Part shown: one piece after another, positions 9,810-19,890 of the stretch
Position numbering within the stretch: position 1 is the first letter of the stretch
Layout of the letters: the number at the start of each line of letters is the position of its first letter
From: Flavobacterium denitrificans DSM 15936
GTDB taxonomy: Bacteria; Bacteroidota; Bacteroidia; Flavobacteriales; Flavobacteriaceae
DNA: 64,000 bases
NCBI RefSeq assembly: GCF_000425445.1
Contig: NZ_KE384378.1
Location: 421,191 to 485,190 of the forward strand
Direction of reading: 5' to 3'
The notes under the pieces: generated by a model
Databases searched by the model: none
What the model was told of the DNA's origin: nothing
Seen by the model: the letters and a program-made list of their open reading frames with translations, nothing else
Translations under genes and position numbers: made by a program

Positions 9810-9839
9810 AAAAAACCATTACGGAAATAATGGTTTTTT
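9810..9839 (-). terminator. terminator of tamB
   Basis: Stem AAAAAACCATTA / TAATGGTTTTTT with a 6-nt loop, 12 bp beyond the tamB stop on the minus strand. The rest of the interval 9554-9850 is AT-rich and I see no gene in it. Confidence 0.8.
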
Positions 9840-9850
9840 TTAACAATATC

Positions 9851-12800
9851 TTAAAAATCGTCGTTATCAGGAATTAGTCCTTGATTGTTGTTTACAGGTG
9901 GCGGTGGTTTCTTTTCTTCTTCCTTTTTCTCCGATTTCTTTTTATTCTTTTCAGCATCCTTTTTAGTTGTAAAATTGATGTAATCCGGATTTAAATACGA
10001 ATCCTGCACATCATCAGAAGAACCTTTTTTAATGGTGCGCTCCAATTTATGACTCTTAAATAATTTATTTACCAATTCACTGAACGTATCAAAATCAACT
10101 TCATATGAGATACCTACACCTTGTGTATAACCAATTCCTTGTCCTATATAATTAATGTCATTTTCTTTATTGAACAATCTAAGATTCATCGAACCGTCTT
10201 CATTCACTCGGTACAGAATTTCAATATCTCCAACAATTGCCGATTCATTTACTCCTCCTACTGGCACTCCGACTTTTCCGTTGATTGAAATTTTTTCGTT
10301 AATCTGCGACGAAATATTAGCTACAAATTGCCCATCAGCTTCTTGCCCGATTCGTTTATCTGCAGAGATAAAATTCAAATCGATATTTACCTTATCATTA
10401 TCAGATTTGATTATACCGCCCAATAAACTTGCTGCGGTTTCAGCAAATGTTCCAGACAAATCACTTTGATTAAATCCGTCAGGACTCATGAACGAACCAG
10501 TTGAAAGCAAATACAAAGCCTGTGTCTGACGAACATCCTTATCATCCAGTTTATATTGAATTTCCGATTTCAAAACACTGCTCACCGAAGGAAACTGAAT
10601 ATCAAAATTAGGATCTGGACTCGTCAAATCTCCCCTTAACCCAATAACAACTTCAACAGGTACTTTTTTATTAAAAGAAGAATTCTCCAATAGTACAGCA
10701 GGATTTGCAGATGTTTTGTAAACTGCTTCTAAATTCAGCTGTGCTTTCATTGGGTTTCCTTCCCAAATAATAGACCCTCCTTTTTTTACAGCGAATTTTT
10801 TATCAATCAAACCACCGTATTTAAAATTATAAGTTCCTTCATATGCCTGGAAATCCCCCCACATATTGAATTTACCGAGTGTATTAATTTTGAATAATAG
10901 CGCTCCATAACCTTTTCCTTTCATTCCATGACCAGAATTTCGATCCAAAATTACTTCTACCTCTGCATCTGGTGTAATATCAAAATCAAATTCTAACTCT
11001 AACCCGTTATAATTTCTGGTTTTTTCTACAATTCCGTTAGCCAAATTGTATTTTTCCTTTGGCGTGACAAAATGTATCCAACTGCTTTCGCCTACGCTTT
11101 GGGCGTTGCTTATAGGTATTTTTATTTCGGTTCCCTTTTCAGATTTTGCATCTACCTTAATAAACAATCCATCAGTAGGGCCTTTAATACTCGCTATTCC
11201 GTTTATGAATGCTGTTCCAAAATATGCCGCATCTTCACTATCCTTGGTATCGAGAGCCAGCAATCTTTTTGACGTTATTGTCAAATCGAGTTTCCAATCA
11301 CCAAAATTATGATGCTCAATAGTCCCGTTCAACAATCCTTTTGTTTTGTATTTAGTATCTGTAAGTTGATTATTTCTAAATAAAAATTTCTCGTCTGTCA
11401 AATCAATTACAGTTCTATCGCTCAATTCATAATCTGTATTTAGGTATGGAATTGTCATTCCGGCCTTCTCAACATATAATCTTCCATTGATTTCTGGCTT
11501 TTTAAGATTCCCGACAACCGCCGCGTTTCCCGAAACTGAACCTCTCACATTCGAAATAACATCACCTCCTATGGTTCCTAATGTTGCTAAATTAAACCCT
11601 TCCAATTTTAAATTCAGATCCAAAAATGTTTCTTTATTTTCAATTGCAAAAGTTCCGTTTGCTTTAAACGATTCCGTAAAACCATTTTGAATCGAAGAAT
11701 TAATTGTGAATTTCCTAAAACTTTCATCTCCAGAAATATCAAAATTCAACGTTCCTAATTCAGTTTCATTCATATTAAGATGGTCAATCTTAATAGATGC
11801 AGTTGGCTGATAAACATTTTTATTCTGTTTATAATTTACGCTTCCGTTTAAATTTCCATTAAAAACAAACTTTGAATTATATGGCGTTATTTTATTAATA
11901 TCGACATCTTCAAAATTGAGGACGAGATCTTTATAATCGCTTCCCTTAATAATCCCATTCAAATCAATTTTCTGATTTTCATGTGACAACACAATATTAT
12001 CAAAGTTGAAGTTTTTAAAATATTGATCAATAATAATCTGATTGTCTTTTTCTGCATCTTCATTCAAATACCAGATATAGTCTTTGAATTTCATTTCAGA
12101 TTTTTTAATTCCTACGATATTGTTTTTGTTTTTGTCAATGGTATGAAACAAATCCAGATTAAAATAATCCTGCCCCTTATCGCCTCCTTTAAACTCTGAA
12201 CGAACAAACAAAGTATCTTTTGAAGTTACATTGATTAAGTTAAAATCACGGATTTTATAATAAGGCGTTTTTATGCTATCCAATTCTATAAAAGCATTGT
12301 ACAGCGTGTTTTTATTGTCAATATTGATTCGAATATTATCGAAGGTATTTTTATTAGCAGTGATTTTCTGAGATTTGAACCTGAATTTGAATTCTTGCAA
12401 ATCAGAATCAATTTTTCCACGTACAACTGTCGATGAATCAATATTTACTTCTGGATAAAGCATTTCCACAACCTTGTCATATACATGAAAATTGAAACGC
12501 AAGAATTGGCCTTTTCTAACTTTATACGGTTTATAATTAGTATACAAACTTCCTACTGAATTCATAACCAATTTCCCCAATTGATCAAATCGAAATTTTC
12601 CAACTATTTTTCCGTTTACAACATCGGTAGAATTTACTGTAATAGTACGAAGCCTGTCGGCATCAAAACTTGAATTAACAGTTACTTCATCAAAAGCATA
12701 AGTATTTTTAGGATTTTTATAAACCGCGTCTTTTATAAAAATATTTCCTTGAAGATTTTCAAGTGAATTTCCTGAAACTTGAACTACGGCATCACCATTA

Positions 12801-14377
12801 AAATGAGAAATCGAATCCGATACAAATCGTAATTTGCGCAAATCGGCATTTTCTACATTAATATGAAAGTCGTATCTGTTCTCGCGTTTGCTCAAATCGA
12901 CCAAACCGTCAAAAGTCAAACTTAAATTTGGATCATTTATAGAAACTTCTCCTTTATAATACGGCAGTTTAAAATTACCATTTACAGTTATATTATTATA
13001 GGTGTATTTATTATAATCTAATCTTGCAATATCACCTTTTATAATTGTATTCAAATATTTCTCTGTAAAACCTACTCCGTCTACATCGACATCTAATGTT
13101 GTTTTGCCAATATCTTTCCTGCCTAAAAGCACACCAACATTGAAATCATCCAAGATTATATTTCCTGAATAAGATGCTTTATCAATAAAGTCCATATTAT
13201 TCAGATGAATATCAGCTTCGCCATTTCCTAAATCCGTCACCATTTTAAACTTAGCTTCCAAATCTGTCGTTGTGACTTTTGCTTTACCTACAATATTGAA
13301 TTTTCCGATTTTTTGAAGTTCTTTTGGAAGTTTCTTTCCAAGTACATTCGGCAATAAAACAACTAAATTATCATAGCTTGAAATCAATTTGTCGAATTTC
13401 CCATCCATTGAAAACTTCTGCGTTTTATCGCCTAAAAGATTTTTGAAATTGATAGTACCAATAATTCCCGAACCGTTAGTATCACTCAATCGCAATCGGC
13501 GCAGGTTCAAGTTATTTAACGGACCATTTAATTTAGTACGGATTTTAAAATGCTGATTTTTGCCCAATCCGTCATAGAAATAACGAATATCATTTGAAGC
13601 AATCGAAGCTGAATCAATAGCAACATCAAATTTCACTCTATCGGTAAAATGAAGAAAATCTTCTACTTTATAATTCAAAATAGCATAACCATAAATTGAC
13701 GATCTTTTGGTTTTTATGGCCAAATTTTCAACTTTAATCTGTTTTTTGGTATAGCTAAATTTTCCTGCGAAATTAGAGACATACAGACCACGATGATCCT
13801 GGAATGAAAATCTGTGGATGTTTGTGTTTACATCAGGCCCGTATAATTTAAAATCACTTATATAAGCATTCAACTTTGTGAATTCAAGGAATTTTGGCGT
13901 GTTTTTGTTTTCATCAATAACAGAAAAAAATCCTTTTGAAATGTAAGCGTTACGAGCAGTAAGCAAAAAGTGCTTTTTTGATTTTGAAGGTTTTCCAGTT
14001 TCAAAAAGCTTGACAAACTTATTAATATTGTTTTCGTCTTCGTTTTTGTAGGTTTTCAAATTAAAAATCAATCCCGTCAAACGAAGATCTCCAAAAATCA
14101 AATCGCCATCCATCAATCTTTTAAAGCTTAAAATATCAGTTGTAATGATTTCTGAAGCAATCATCACTTTTTTATGATGATCCAGAATTAAAACATCCTT
14201 CAGTTTTACACCTCCAAAAATATTGATTGCTACCTTACCTACCGTAATATTCGCATTAAAATCTTCTCGTAAAGAATCTGTAGCGTATCTCGCAATTTTT
14301 GTTTGTACGACAGGCAAAGACAGCGTGATAGCAACTACAAGCAAAAGTAAAATCAACCCAATTAGGGTTCTGGACAC
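9851..14377 (-). CDS. tamB: TamB-like translocation/assembly module protein
   Basis: A very large 1,508-residue envelope protein. One N-terminal membrane helix (RTLIGLILLLLVVAITLS) is followed by about 1,400 residues of repetitive beta-strand sequence of the AsmA/TamB hydrophobic-groove type. The conserved TamB C-terminal domain (DUF490) covers roughly the last 400 residues, with GYGALLFKINTLGKFNMWGD-like and SAVLLENSSFNKKVPVEV-like stretches. It ends in a K/E/P-rich tail with polyproline. TamB works with an Omp85 partner in outer-membrane biogenesis or phospholipid transport; no Omp85 gene is adjacent. The start is GTG; no ATG exists upstream in frame before a stop. It is divergent from tsaD. 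Confidence 0.88.
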   Translation of the reverse strand: MSRTLIGLILLLLVVAITLSLPVVQTKIARYATDSLREDFNANITVGKVAINIFGGVKLKDVLILDHHKKVMIASEIITTDILSFKRLMDGDLIFGDLRLTGLIFNLKTYKNEDENNINKFVKLFETGKPSKSKKHFLLTARNAYISKGFFSVIDENKNTPKFLEFTKLNAYISDFKLYGPDVNTNIHRFSFQDHRGLYVSNFAGKFSYTKKQIKVENLAIKTKRSSIYGYAILNYKVEDFLHFTDRVKFDVAIDSASIASNDIRYFYDGLGKNQHFKIRTKLNGPLNNLNLRRLRLSDTNGSGIIGTINFKNLLGDKTQKFSMDGKFDKLISSYDNLVVLLPNVLGKKLPKELQKIGKFNIVGKAKVTTTDLEAKFKMVTDLGNGEADIHLNNMDFIDKASYSGNIILDDFNVGVLLGRKDIGKTTLDVDVDGVGFTEKYLNTIIKGDIARLDYNKYTYNNITVNGNFKLPYYKGEVSINDPNLSLTFDGLVDLSKRENRYDFHINVENADLRKLRFVSDSISHFNGDAVVQVSGNSLENLQGNIFIKDAVYKNPKNTYAFDEVTVNSSFDADRLRTITVNSTDVVNGKIVGKFRFDQLGKLVMNSVGSLYTNYKPYKVRKGQFLRFNFHVYDKVVEMLYPEVNIDSSTVVRGKIDSDLQEFKFRFKSQKITANKNTFDNIRINIDNKNTLYNAFIELDSIKTPYYKIRDFNLINVTSKDTLFVRSEFKGGDKGQDYFNLDLFHTIDKNKNNIVGIKKSEMKFKDYIWYLNEDAEKDNQIIIDQYFKNFNFDNIVLSHENQKIDLNGIIKGSDYKDLVLNFEDVDINKITPYNSKFVFNGNLNGSVNYKQNKNVYQPTASIKIDHLNMNETELGTLNFDISGDESFRKFTINSSIQNGFTESFKANGTFAIENKETFLDLNLKLEGFNLATLGTIGGDVISNVRGSVSGNAAVVGNLKKPEINGRLYVEKAGMTIPYLNTDYELSDRTVIDLTDEKFLFRNNQLTDTKYKTKGLLNGTIEHHNFGDWKLDLTITSKRLLALDTKDSEDAAYFGTAFINGIASIKGPTDGLFIKVDAKSEKGTEIKIPISNAQSVGESSWIHFVTPKEKYNLANGIVEKTRNYNGLELEFDFDITPDAEVEVILDRNSGHGMKGKGYGALLFKINTLGKFNMWGDFQAYEGTYNFKYGGLIDKKFAVKKGGSIIWEGNPMKAQLNLEAVYKTSANPAVLLENSSFNKKVPVEVVIGLRGDLTSPDPNFDIQFPSVSSVLKSEIQYKLDDKDVRQTQALYLLSTGSFMSPDGFNQSDLSGTFAETAASLLGGIIKSDNDKVNIDLNFISADKRIGQEADGQFVANISSQINEKISINGKVGVPVGGVNESAIVGDIEILYRVNEDGSMNLRLFNKENDINYIGQGIGYTQGVGISYEVDFDTFSELVNKLFKSHKLERTIKKGSSDDVQDSYLNPDYINFTTKKDAEKNKKKSEKKEEEKKPPPPVNNNQGLIPDNDDF

Positions 14378-14550
14378 TATTTTCTTTACTCTTTTGATAG
14401 CTGTATTAATTTTAGTTTTCTTTTAATTTATTTTGAACAGACAAAGAACGGCTGTTTTTGATAAAAATTCTTTAATTTTGGCTTCTTCTTATAATCAAAG
14501 AAATTCAAAAATTTGATTCGTCAAATATAATTCAAAATTTGTGCCTTTAT

Positions 14551-15573
14551 ATGCAAAATTCAGAGGTTTTTATTCTTGCCATTGAAAGTTCTTGCGATGA
14601 TACTGCAGCGGCAGTTCTACATAACGATAAAGTACTCTCAAATGTTGTTGCCAACCAGTTAATTCACAACCAATATGGCGGTGTAGTCCCAGAACTGGCT
14701 TCAAGAGCGCATCAACAAAATATTGTTCCGGTAATTGATGCTGCGCTTCGCAAAGCAAATATACGAAAAGAACAACTAAGCGCCATTGCTTTTACGCAAG
14801 GTCCAGGATTAATGGGCTCTTTGCTTGTTGGAGGCTCCTTCAGCAAATCATTGTCATTGGCTCTAAAAATTCCGCTTATTGCTGTAAATCATATGCATGC
14901 GCATATTTTAGCACATTTTATTGATGAAGAAGGCTTCGATAAACCTGAATTTCCATTTTTGGCCTTGACCATTAGTGGTGGACATACGCAAATCGTGAAA
15001 GTAAACAGCTTTTTTGATATGGAGATTATTGGCGAAACTACTGATGATGCTGTAGGAGAAGCTTTTGACAAAAGCGCCAAAATACTTGGACTACCTTATC
15101 CGGGTGGGCCTTTGATCGATAAATATGCTAAAGAAGGAAATCCAAAAGCTTTTCCGTTTACAAAACCAAAAGTTCCGGGATTAGATTTTAGTTTCTCTGG
15201 ACTAAAAACAGCGATTTTATATTTTATACAGAAGAACAAATTAGAGAATCCAAATTTCATTGAAGAAAACCTTAATGACATTTGCGCTTCGATTCAGCAT
15301 ACGATTATTGAAATTTTGATGGACAAATTGAAATTAGCAGTAAAAGAAACCGGAATTAAACAAATCGCAATTGGCGGAGGAGTTTCTGCAAATTCTGGAA
15401 TCAGAACAACTTTGAAAGAAAGCGAAAGCAGATATGGTTGGAAAACTTTTATTCCGAAATTTGAATATACTACCGATAATGCCGCAATGATCGGAATTGT
15501 AGGCTATCAAAAATATTTGTCAAATCGTTTTGAAGATGCATCTGTAGTTTCTAAAGCGCGAATTCAATTTTAA
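14551..15573 (+). CDS. tsaD: tRNA N6-adenosine threonylcarbamoyltransferase TsaD
   Basis: Transfers the threonylcarbamoyl group to A37 of ANN-decoding tRNAs, with TsaB and TsaE. The 340-residue protein has the Kae1/Qri7 signatures: ILAIESSCDDTAAA at the N-terminus, the metal-binding HMHAH (His114 and His118), TISGGHTQIV, and GGVSANSGIR with a late TTDNAAMIG. ATG at 14551 is chosen; a TTG at 14539 would add four residues. It is divergent from tamB across about 170 bp that must hold both promoters. rsmE follows after 3 bp, so the two RNA-modification genes probably share a transcript. Confidence 0.96.
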   Translation: MQNSEVFILAIESSCDDTAAAVLHNDKVLSNVVANQLIHNQYGGVVPELASRAHQQNIVPVIDAALRKANIRKEQLSAIAFTQGPGLMGSLLVGGSFSKSLSLALKIPLIAVNHMHAHILAHFIDEEGFDKPEFPFLALTISGGHTQIVKVNSFFDMEIIGETTDDAVGEAFDKSAKILGLPYPGGPLIDKYAKEGNPKAFPFTKPKVPGLDFSFSGLKTAILYFIQKNKLENPNFIEENLNDICASIQHTIIEILMDKLKLAVKETGIKQIAIGGGVSANSGIRTTLKESESRYGWKTFIPKFEYTTDNAAMIGIVGYQKYLSNRFEDASVVSKARIQF

Positions 15574-15576
15574 ATC

Positions 15577-16290
15577 ATGCAGTTATTTTATAATCCAGAT
15601 ATAGACGAAACAACCGAATCTTTTTCTTTTGACAAAGAAGAAAGCCGTCATATCATAAAAGTTTTGCGTAAGAAAGACTCCGACATTCTGCACGTTACCA
15701 ATGGCAACGGATTATTATTTGAAACCGAAATTACGTTGGCTTCAGACAATAAATGTATTGTCGATGTACTTTCGATTCAAAAATCGCCTGAGCCAAAATT
15801 CTGCCTGCATTTAGCCGTTGCGCCAACCAAAATGAACGATCGTTTTGAATGGTTTTTAGAAAAAGCTACTGAAATTGGCATTCAAGAAATTACGCCTGTT
15901 TTTTGCGATCGTTCTGAAAGAAAAGCAATTAACGCAGACCGTTTTGAAAAAATCATTCTTTCAGCAATGAAACAATCAAACGAAACATTTTTGCCAAAAT
16001 TAAACCCTGCAATTTCGTTTAAGGAGTTTATCAAACAAAAAAATACAGGCCTGCAATTCATTGCGCATTGCGAAGAAACCGATAAAAAATCGTTGAAAGA
16101 AAGCTTGAAACCAAATGAAAATGTAACCTTATTAATTGGTCCAGAAGGTGATTTTTCTGAAAAAGAAATTGCATTGGCAATCGAAAATAATTACAAGCCA
16201 GTTACATTAGGAAATACACGTTTGCGTACAGAAACTGCCGCAGTTGTAGCTTGCCATAGTGTTGTGTTTTTTAATGAAAGTTCAAATTAA
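15577..16290 (+). CDS. rsmE: 16S rRNA (uracil-1498-N3)-methyltransferase RsmE
   Basis: A 237-residue SPOUT-class methyltransferase. An N-terminal PUA-like part (HIIKVLRKKDSDILHVTNG) precedes the SPOUT domain, which contains the SAM-site motifs LLIGPEGDFSEKEI and LGNTRLRTETAAV near the C-terminus. It methylates U1498 of 16S rRNA. It is coupled to tsaD (3 bp apart). A palindromic intergenic repeat element follows it. Confidence 0.95.
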   Translation: MQLFYNPDIDETTESFSFDKEESRHIIKVLRKKDSDILHVTNGNGLLFETEITLASDNKCIVDVLSIQKSPEPKFCLHLAVAPTKMNDRFEWFLEKATEIGIQEITPVFCDRSERKAINADRFEKIILSAMKQSNETFLPKLNPAISFKEFIKQKNTGLQFIAHCEETDKKSLKESLKPNENVTLLIGPEGDFSEKEIALAIENNYKPVTLGNTRLRTETAAVVACHSVVFFNESSN

Positions 16291-16319
16291 AAATCTCTGT
16301 TTGATTAATTAACGCTACG

Positions 16320-16423
16320 TTTGTCATCTCGTTGAAGGAGAGGTCACAAACATAGCTCTACAAAGATTGGCGATATAGCTTGAGGAATTTCTAGTGTGAT
16401 TTCTCCTTCGCCGAAATGACAAA
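16320..16423. repeat. intergenic palindromic repeat (MITE/REP-like)
   Basis: Two 28-nt arms (16320-16347 and 16396-16423) form an inverted repeat with five mismatches, starting TTTGTCATCTCG and ending CGAAATGACAAA, around a 48-nt centre. Elements of the form GTCATTTCG...GAAGGAGAAATC are, to my knowledge, common between genes in Flavobacterium; this is recalled, not searched. It has no coding potential and may act as an mRNA-end or insertion element. Confidence 0.65.
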
Positions 16424-16433
16424 ACATATAATT

Positions 16434-17072
16434 ATGAAAAAAATATTCTTGTTGTTTTTATTGATTTCAATCTCTTCTTTTTCACAAGAAATTGCTTTGT
16501 TAAAATACAGCGGTGGAGGCGATTGGTATGCCAATCCTACTTCATTGCCAAACTTGATTCGTTTTTGCAATTCAAACATCAATACGCGCATCAAAGCAAA
16601 ACCTTCAACGGTCGAACCTAGCAATCCCGATCTTCTTTCCTATCCTTTTGTACATATGACGGGACACGGAAATGTGGTTTTCAGCGATTCAGATGTAACT
16701 AATTTGAGAAATTATCTTACTTCTGGCGGTTTTCTACATATTGATGACAATTATGGAATGGATCAATATATTCGAAAAGAAATAAAAAAAATTTTTCCCA
16801 ATAATGATTTAATCGAAATTCCTGCAAATCATCCTATTTTTCAGAAACCTTTTTCTTTCCCTGGCGGATTACCCAAAATTCATGAACACGATGGCACTCG
16901 CCCGCAAGCTTTCGGCATTTTTGTTGAAAACAAATTGGTCTTGCTTTATACCTACGAATGTGACTTAGGCGACGGCTGGGAAGATCCTGAAGTTCATAAT
17001 GATCCAGCCAATGTCCGCGATAAAGCCTTAAAAATGGGTGCCAACATCATCAATTATATTTTTACCAATTAA
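16434..17072 (+). CDS. DUF4159 domain secreted protein
   Basis: A 212-residue protein with a signal peptide (MKKIFLLFLLISISSFSQ). The rest is one DUF4159 domain: IALLKYSGGGDWYANPTSL, then FVHMTGHGNVVFSD, GGFLHIDDNYGMD and EHDGTRPQAFG. The fold resembles a glutamine-amidotransferase-like Rossmann domain, but its activity is unknown. ATG at 16434 is chosen because the signal peptide begins there. Its 3' end abuts the TrmH-family gene, a pairing common in Flavobacteria. Confidence 0.88.
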   Translation: MKKIFLLFLLISISSFSQEIALLKYSGGGDWYANPTSLPNLIRFCNSNINTRIKAKPSTVEPSNPDLLSYPFVHMTGHGNVVFSDSDVTNLRNYLTSGGFLHIDDNYGMDQYIRKEIKKIFPNNDLIEIPANHPIFQKPFSFPGGLPKIHEHDGTRPQAFGIFVENKLVLLYTYECDLGDGWEDPEVHNDPANVRDKALKMGANIINYIFTN

Positions 17073-17082
17073 TTCCACCAAA

Positions 17083-17577
17083 GTGCAGCTTACTCACGAA
17101 GAAAATCAATTTGAAAGAAAGACATTTCCAATAACATTAGTCTGTGATCATATTTATTTTCAGCAGAATATTGGTTCGCTTTTCAGAATTAGTGAAGCTT
17201 TTGGAGTTGAAAATATAATTTTTGTCGGAAAAGATATTCCGCTGACGCCTCGTAAAATCAACAAAACCTCACGCAGTACACATCTTCATGTGTCGCATAG
17301 TATAATTGAAGAAATTTCTGTTGCTAAAAATTATTTGCTGGAAAACAATTTTGAGATTATAGCATTAGAAATTGCCAGTAACAGCAAACCACTTAAAGAA
17401 GTCGTTATTCCTGAAAATCAAAAAATTGCACTTATAATTGGAAGTGAAATAAACGGAATTTCAGATGAACTTCTAAAAATTTCGCATCAAATTGTCCACA
17501 TTAATATGTTTGGAAAAAACAGCAGTATGAATGTTGTACAAGCTGCAAGCATAGCTTTGTACGAATTTACTTCTTAA
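17083..17577 (+). CDS. TrmH/SpoU family RNA methyltransferase
   Basis: A compact 164-residue SPOUT methyltransferase. It has motif 1 around VCDHIYFQQNIGSLFR, motif 2 IALIIGSEINGIS and motif 3 NMFGKNSSMNVVQAASIALYE, which forms the knotted SAM site. It likely 2'-O-methylates an rRNA or tRNA ribose; the target is unknown. GTG at 17083 is preferred because homologues begin with a QLTHEE-like segment; an ATG at 17038 would overlap the preceding gene by 35 bases. No long N-terminal RNA-binding domain is present. Confidence 0.87.
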   Translation: MQLTHEENQFERKTFPITLVCDHIYFQQNIGSLFRISEAFGVENIIFVGKDIPLTPRKINKTSRSTHLHVSHSIIEEISVAKNYLLENNFEIIALEIASNSKPLKEVVIPENQKIALIIGSEINGISDELLKISHQIVHINMFGKNSSMNVVQAASIALYEFTS

Positions 17578-17735
17578 TAAATATTTGGCATTTTTTGTAA
17601 GAACCAAGCTGTACGGGATGTTGTAAAATTCTGACAAATAAATTGTTATAAAAATTTGGCTAAAAACTCTTTTTGTTATAAAATTGCGTTATAAATAACC
17701 AAATTTATTTTTTTATAACAAAAACCCAAATTATT

Positions 17736-18695
17736 ATGAAAAAAATTTTTATTACTGCAGTTGCAGCTTTAATGCTGTTTTCTTGTCAAAATGACCAAAA
17801 TGAATCGGCTGGTTCAGAAGCAAAAGTGGCAACGCTTCGTTCATGTGCCTCGCAAGATGTTTTAGAAGCGCAATTAAAAGCTGATCCGATGCAGGCCATC
17901 AGAATGAATGAAATTGAAGCCTTTACAAACCAACAATTACTTAAAGGTTTTTCAGGCCGTTTAGTAAATGGTAAAATTGAAATTCCTGTTGTTGTAAACG
18001 TTTTATACAAAACAACTGCACAAAACATTTCGAATGCGCAAATTCAATCACAAATTGATGTTTTAAACAAAGATTTCAATGCTCTAAATTCAGATTACAA
18101 CAGCGTTCCAACGTTATTTGCAGGAGTTAAAGCCAACATCGGAATTACATTTGTATTAGATCAAGTTATTCGTAAATCAACGAACAAAACATCTTGGGGA
18201 ACAAATGATGCTATGAAAAAAACAGCTCAAGGCGGTATTGCACCAACATCTCCTACTACAAAACTTAACTTATGGTCTTGCGCTATTGGCGGCGGCATTT
18301 TAGGTTATGCGCAATTTCCAGGAGGATCATCAGCAACTGACGGAGTTGTTATCGATTCTCGTTACTTCGGATTGTCTGGTGCTGCAAATGCTCCTTTCAA
18401 TTTAGGAAGAACTGCTACTCACGAAGTAGGACATTGGATGAATTTACGTCACATTTGGGGAGATGCAACTTGCGGAAGCGATTTAGTATCTGATACTCCA
18501 ACACACAACACTGCAAACTACGGTGTACCAGCATATCCTCATTATAGTACTTGCACTGGAACTCCAGTTGAAATGACCATGAACTACATGGATTATGTTG
18601 ATGATAATGCAATGTATATGTTCTCTACAGGTCAAAAAAGCAGAATGATGGCGATTTTTGCTGCTGGAGGACCAAGAGCAGCCTTTGCCCAATAA
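17736..18695 (+). CDS. secreted M43-type (pappalysin-like) zinc metalloprotease
   Basis: A 319-residue lipoprotein-type secreted protease. The signal ends in a lipobox-like LMLFSC, so the Cys16-anchored form is likely. The catalytic motif HEVGHWMNLRHIWGD fits HExxHxxxxxH of metzincins, and a Met-turn TMNYMDY follows about 50 residues later, as in the M43 family (cytophagalysin/ulilysin). Cys pairs in the catalytic domain suggest disulfides. It stands alone, with a 158-bp AT-rich upstream region and a strong terminator after it. Confidence 0.9.
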   Translation: MKKIFITAVAALMLFSCQNDQNESAGSEAKVATLRSCASQDVLEAQLKADPMQAIRMNEIEAFTNQQLLKGFSGRLVNGKIEIPVVVNVLYKTTAQNISNAQIQSQIDVLNKDFNALNSDYNSVPTLFAGVKANIGITFVLDQVIRKSTNKTSWGTNDAMKKTAQGGIAPTSPTTKLNLWSCAIGGGILGYAQFPGGSSATDGVVIDSRYFGLSGAANAPFNLGRTATHEVGHWMNLRHIWGDATCGSDLVSDTPTHNTANYGVPAYPHYSTCTGTPVEMTMNYMDYVDDNAMYMFSTGQKSRMMAIFAAGGPRAAFAQ

Positions 18696-18716
18696 AAATC
18701 TAAAAGACAATTTAAG

Positions 18717-18745
18717 AGCGAGATCTAACCATCTCGCTTTTTTTT
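18717..18745 (+). terminator. rho-independent terminator
   Basis: Perfect 8-bp stem AGCGAGAT / ATCTCGCT with a 6-nt loop followed by a run of T, 21 bp after the metalloprotease stop. Confidence 0.92.
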
Positions 18746-18796
18746 GCCCCTAAATTTTAAAAGCTTTTTCCTATATTTATAGTCTAAAACTTAAAT

Positions 18797-19888
18797 ATGA
18801 TAACATCAAAAATCATTTCTAACGGGATTTTAAGAGCTTTGGCAACCATACTTGCAGTTAGTGCTGTATTGTACTTTTTATATGAAATACAAACCGTAAT
18901 TGTCTATCTCTGTATTTCTTTAATATTATGTTTGATAGCAAATCCTTTAGTACAATTTTTAAGAAGCAAATTAAAGTTTAGCAATTCATTGGCAGCAACC
19001 ACGACAATAATTATTTTCATCTTGTTAATGGTTGGCTTTATTCTTTTGTTTGTCCCTTTGATTATTTCACAAGCTAATAATTTATCCTTATTAGATACGA
19101 ATCATTTGCAGACGCAATTTATAGAAACAGAAAAAAGCATCGAAAACTATTTCAACATCGAACATGTTGATTTAAATCAAATGCTAAACGACCCAAAAAT
19201 AACATCTGTATTAGATTTTAATTATTTTACAAGTTTCATAAATTCCATCATGAGTTTTATGGCTGATATGGGAATGGGATTAGTTTCGGTGTTTTTCATT
19301 ACTTTTTTCTTTATAAAAGATCAAGAAGCTTTTAAAATTCAAGCCCGAAAAATTCTACCAGATACAAACGAAGACAAAATTATAAATTCAATAACCAAAA
19401 TAAATCATTTGCTGACACGCTATTTCATTGGCTTGTTGCTACAATTGACAGTTGTTTTTATTTTGTATCTTATCGTTCTGATTATTTTTGGAAACAAAAA
19501 TGCTTTTGTAATTGCATTTTTATGCGCAATCCTCAATATCATCCCCTACATCGGACCTATTATCGGAACAATTTTAGCAGCGCTATTAACGATGATTAGC
19601 TTGATTGGAAAAGATTTTCAATCAGAAATTCTGCCTACAACCATTTATGTCGTAATCGGATTCTTGCTGGTTCAGGCCATTGATAATAACATCAGCCAGC
19701 CTATAATTTCGTCAAAAAGCGTAAATTCGCATCCTCTGGAAATATTTCTGATTACTTTGATTAGCGGAATTACATTTGGAATCGTTGGAATGATAATCGC
19801 AATTCCCGTTTATACCATGCTGAAAGTCATTTTAAAAGAGTTTTTTCCAGACAACAAAATCGTCTCCGTATTAACCGAAAGAATTTAG
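18797..19888 (+). CDS. AI-2E family (TqsA/PerM) membrane permease
   Basis: A 363-residue polytopic membrane protein with about seven to eight hydrophobic segments and a soluble loop after the second or third (about residues 95-145). It has the C-terminal family signature region (NIIPYIGPIIGTI, then QAIDNNISQPIISSKSVNSHPLEIF and GITFGIVGMIIAIP). Members export varied small molecules or act as Na+/H+ antiporters; the substrate cannot be told from sequence. It is followed after 2 bp by a methyltransferase gene, so co-transcription is likely. Confidence 0.92.
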   Translation: MITSKIISNGILRALATILAVSAVLYFLYEIQTVIVYLCISLILCLIANPLVQFLRSKLKFSNSLAATTTIIIFILLMVGFILLFVPLIISQANNLSLLDTNHLQTQFIETEKSIENYFNIEHVDLNQMLNDPKITSVLDFNYFTSFINSIMSFMADMGMGLVSVFFITFFFIKDQEAFKIQARKILPDTNEDKIINSITKINHLLTRYFIGLLLQLTVVFILYLIVLIIFGNKNAFVIAFLCAILNIIPYIGPIIGTILAALLTMISLIGKDFQSEILPTTIYVVIGFLLVQAIDNNISQPIISSKSVNSHPLEIFLITLISGITFGIVGMIIAIPVYTMLKVILKEFFPDNKIVSVLTERI

Positions 19889-19890
19889 CT

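Noticed and set aside
9851..14377. Several long open frames antisense to tamB
   Set aside because: They have no start context, no domain similarity and no neighbour logic; they arise from the codon bias of the long gene.
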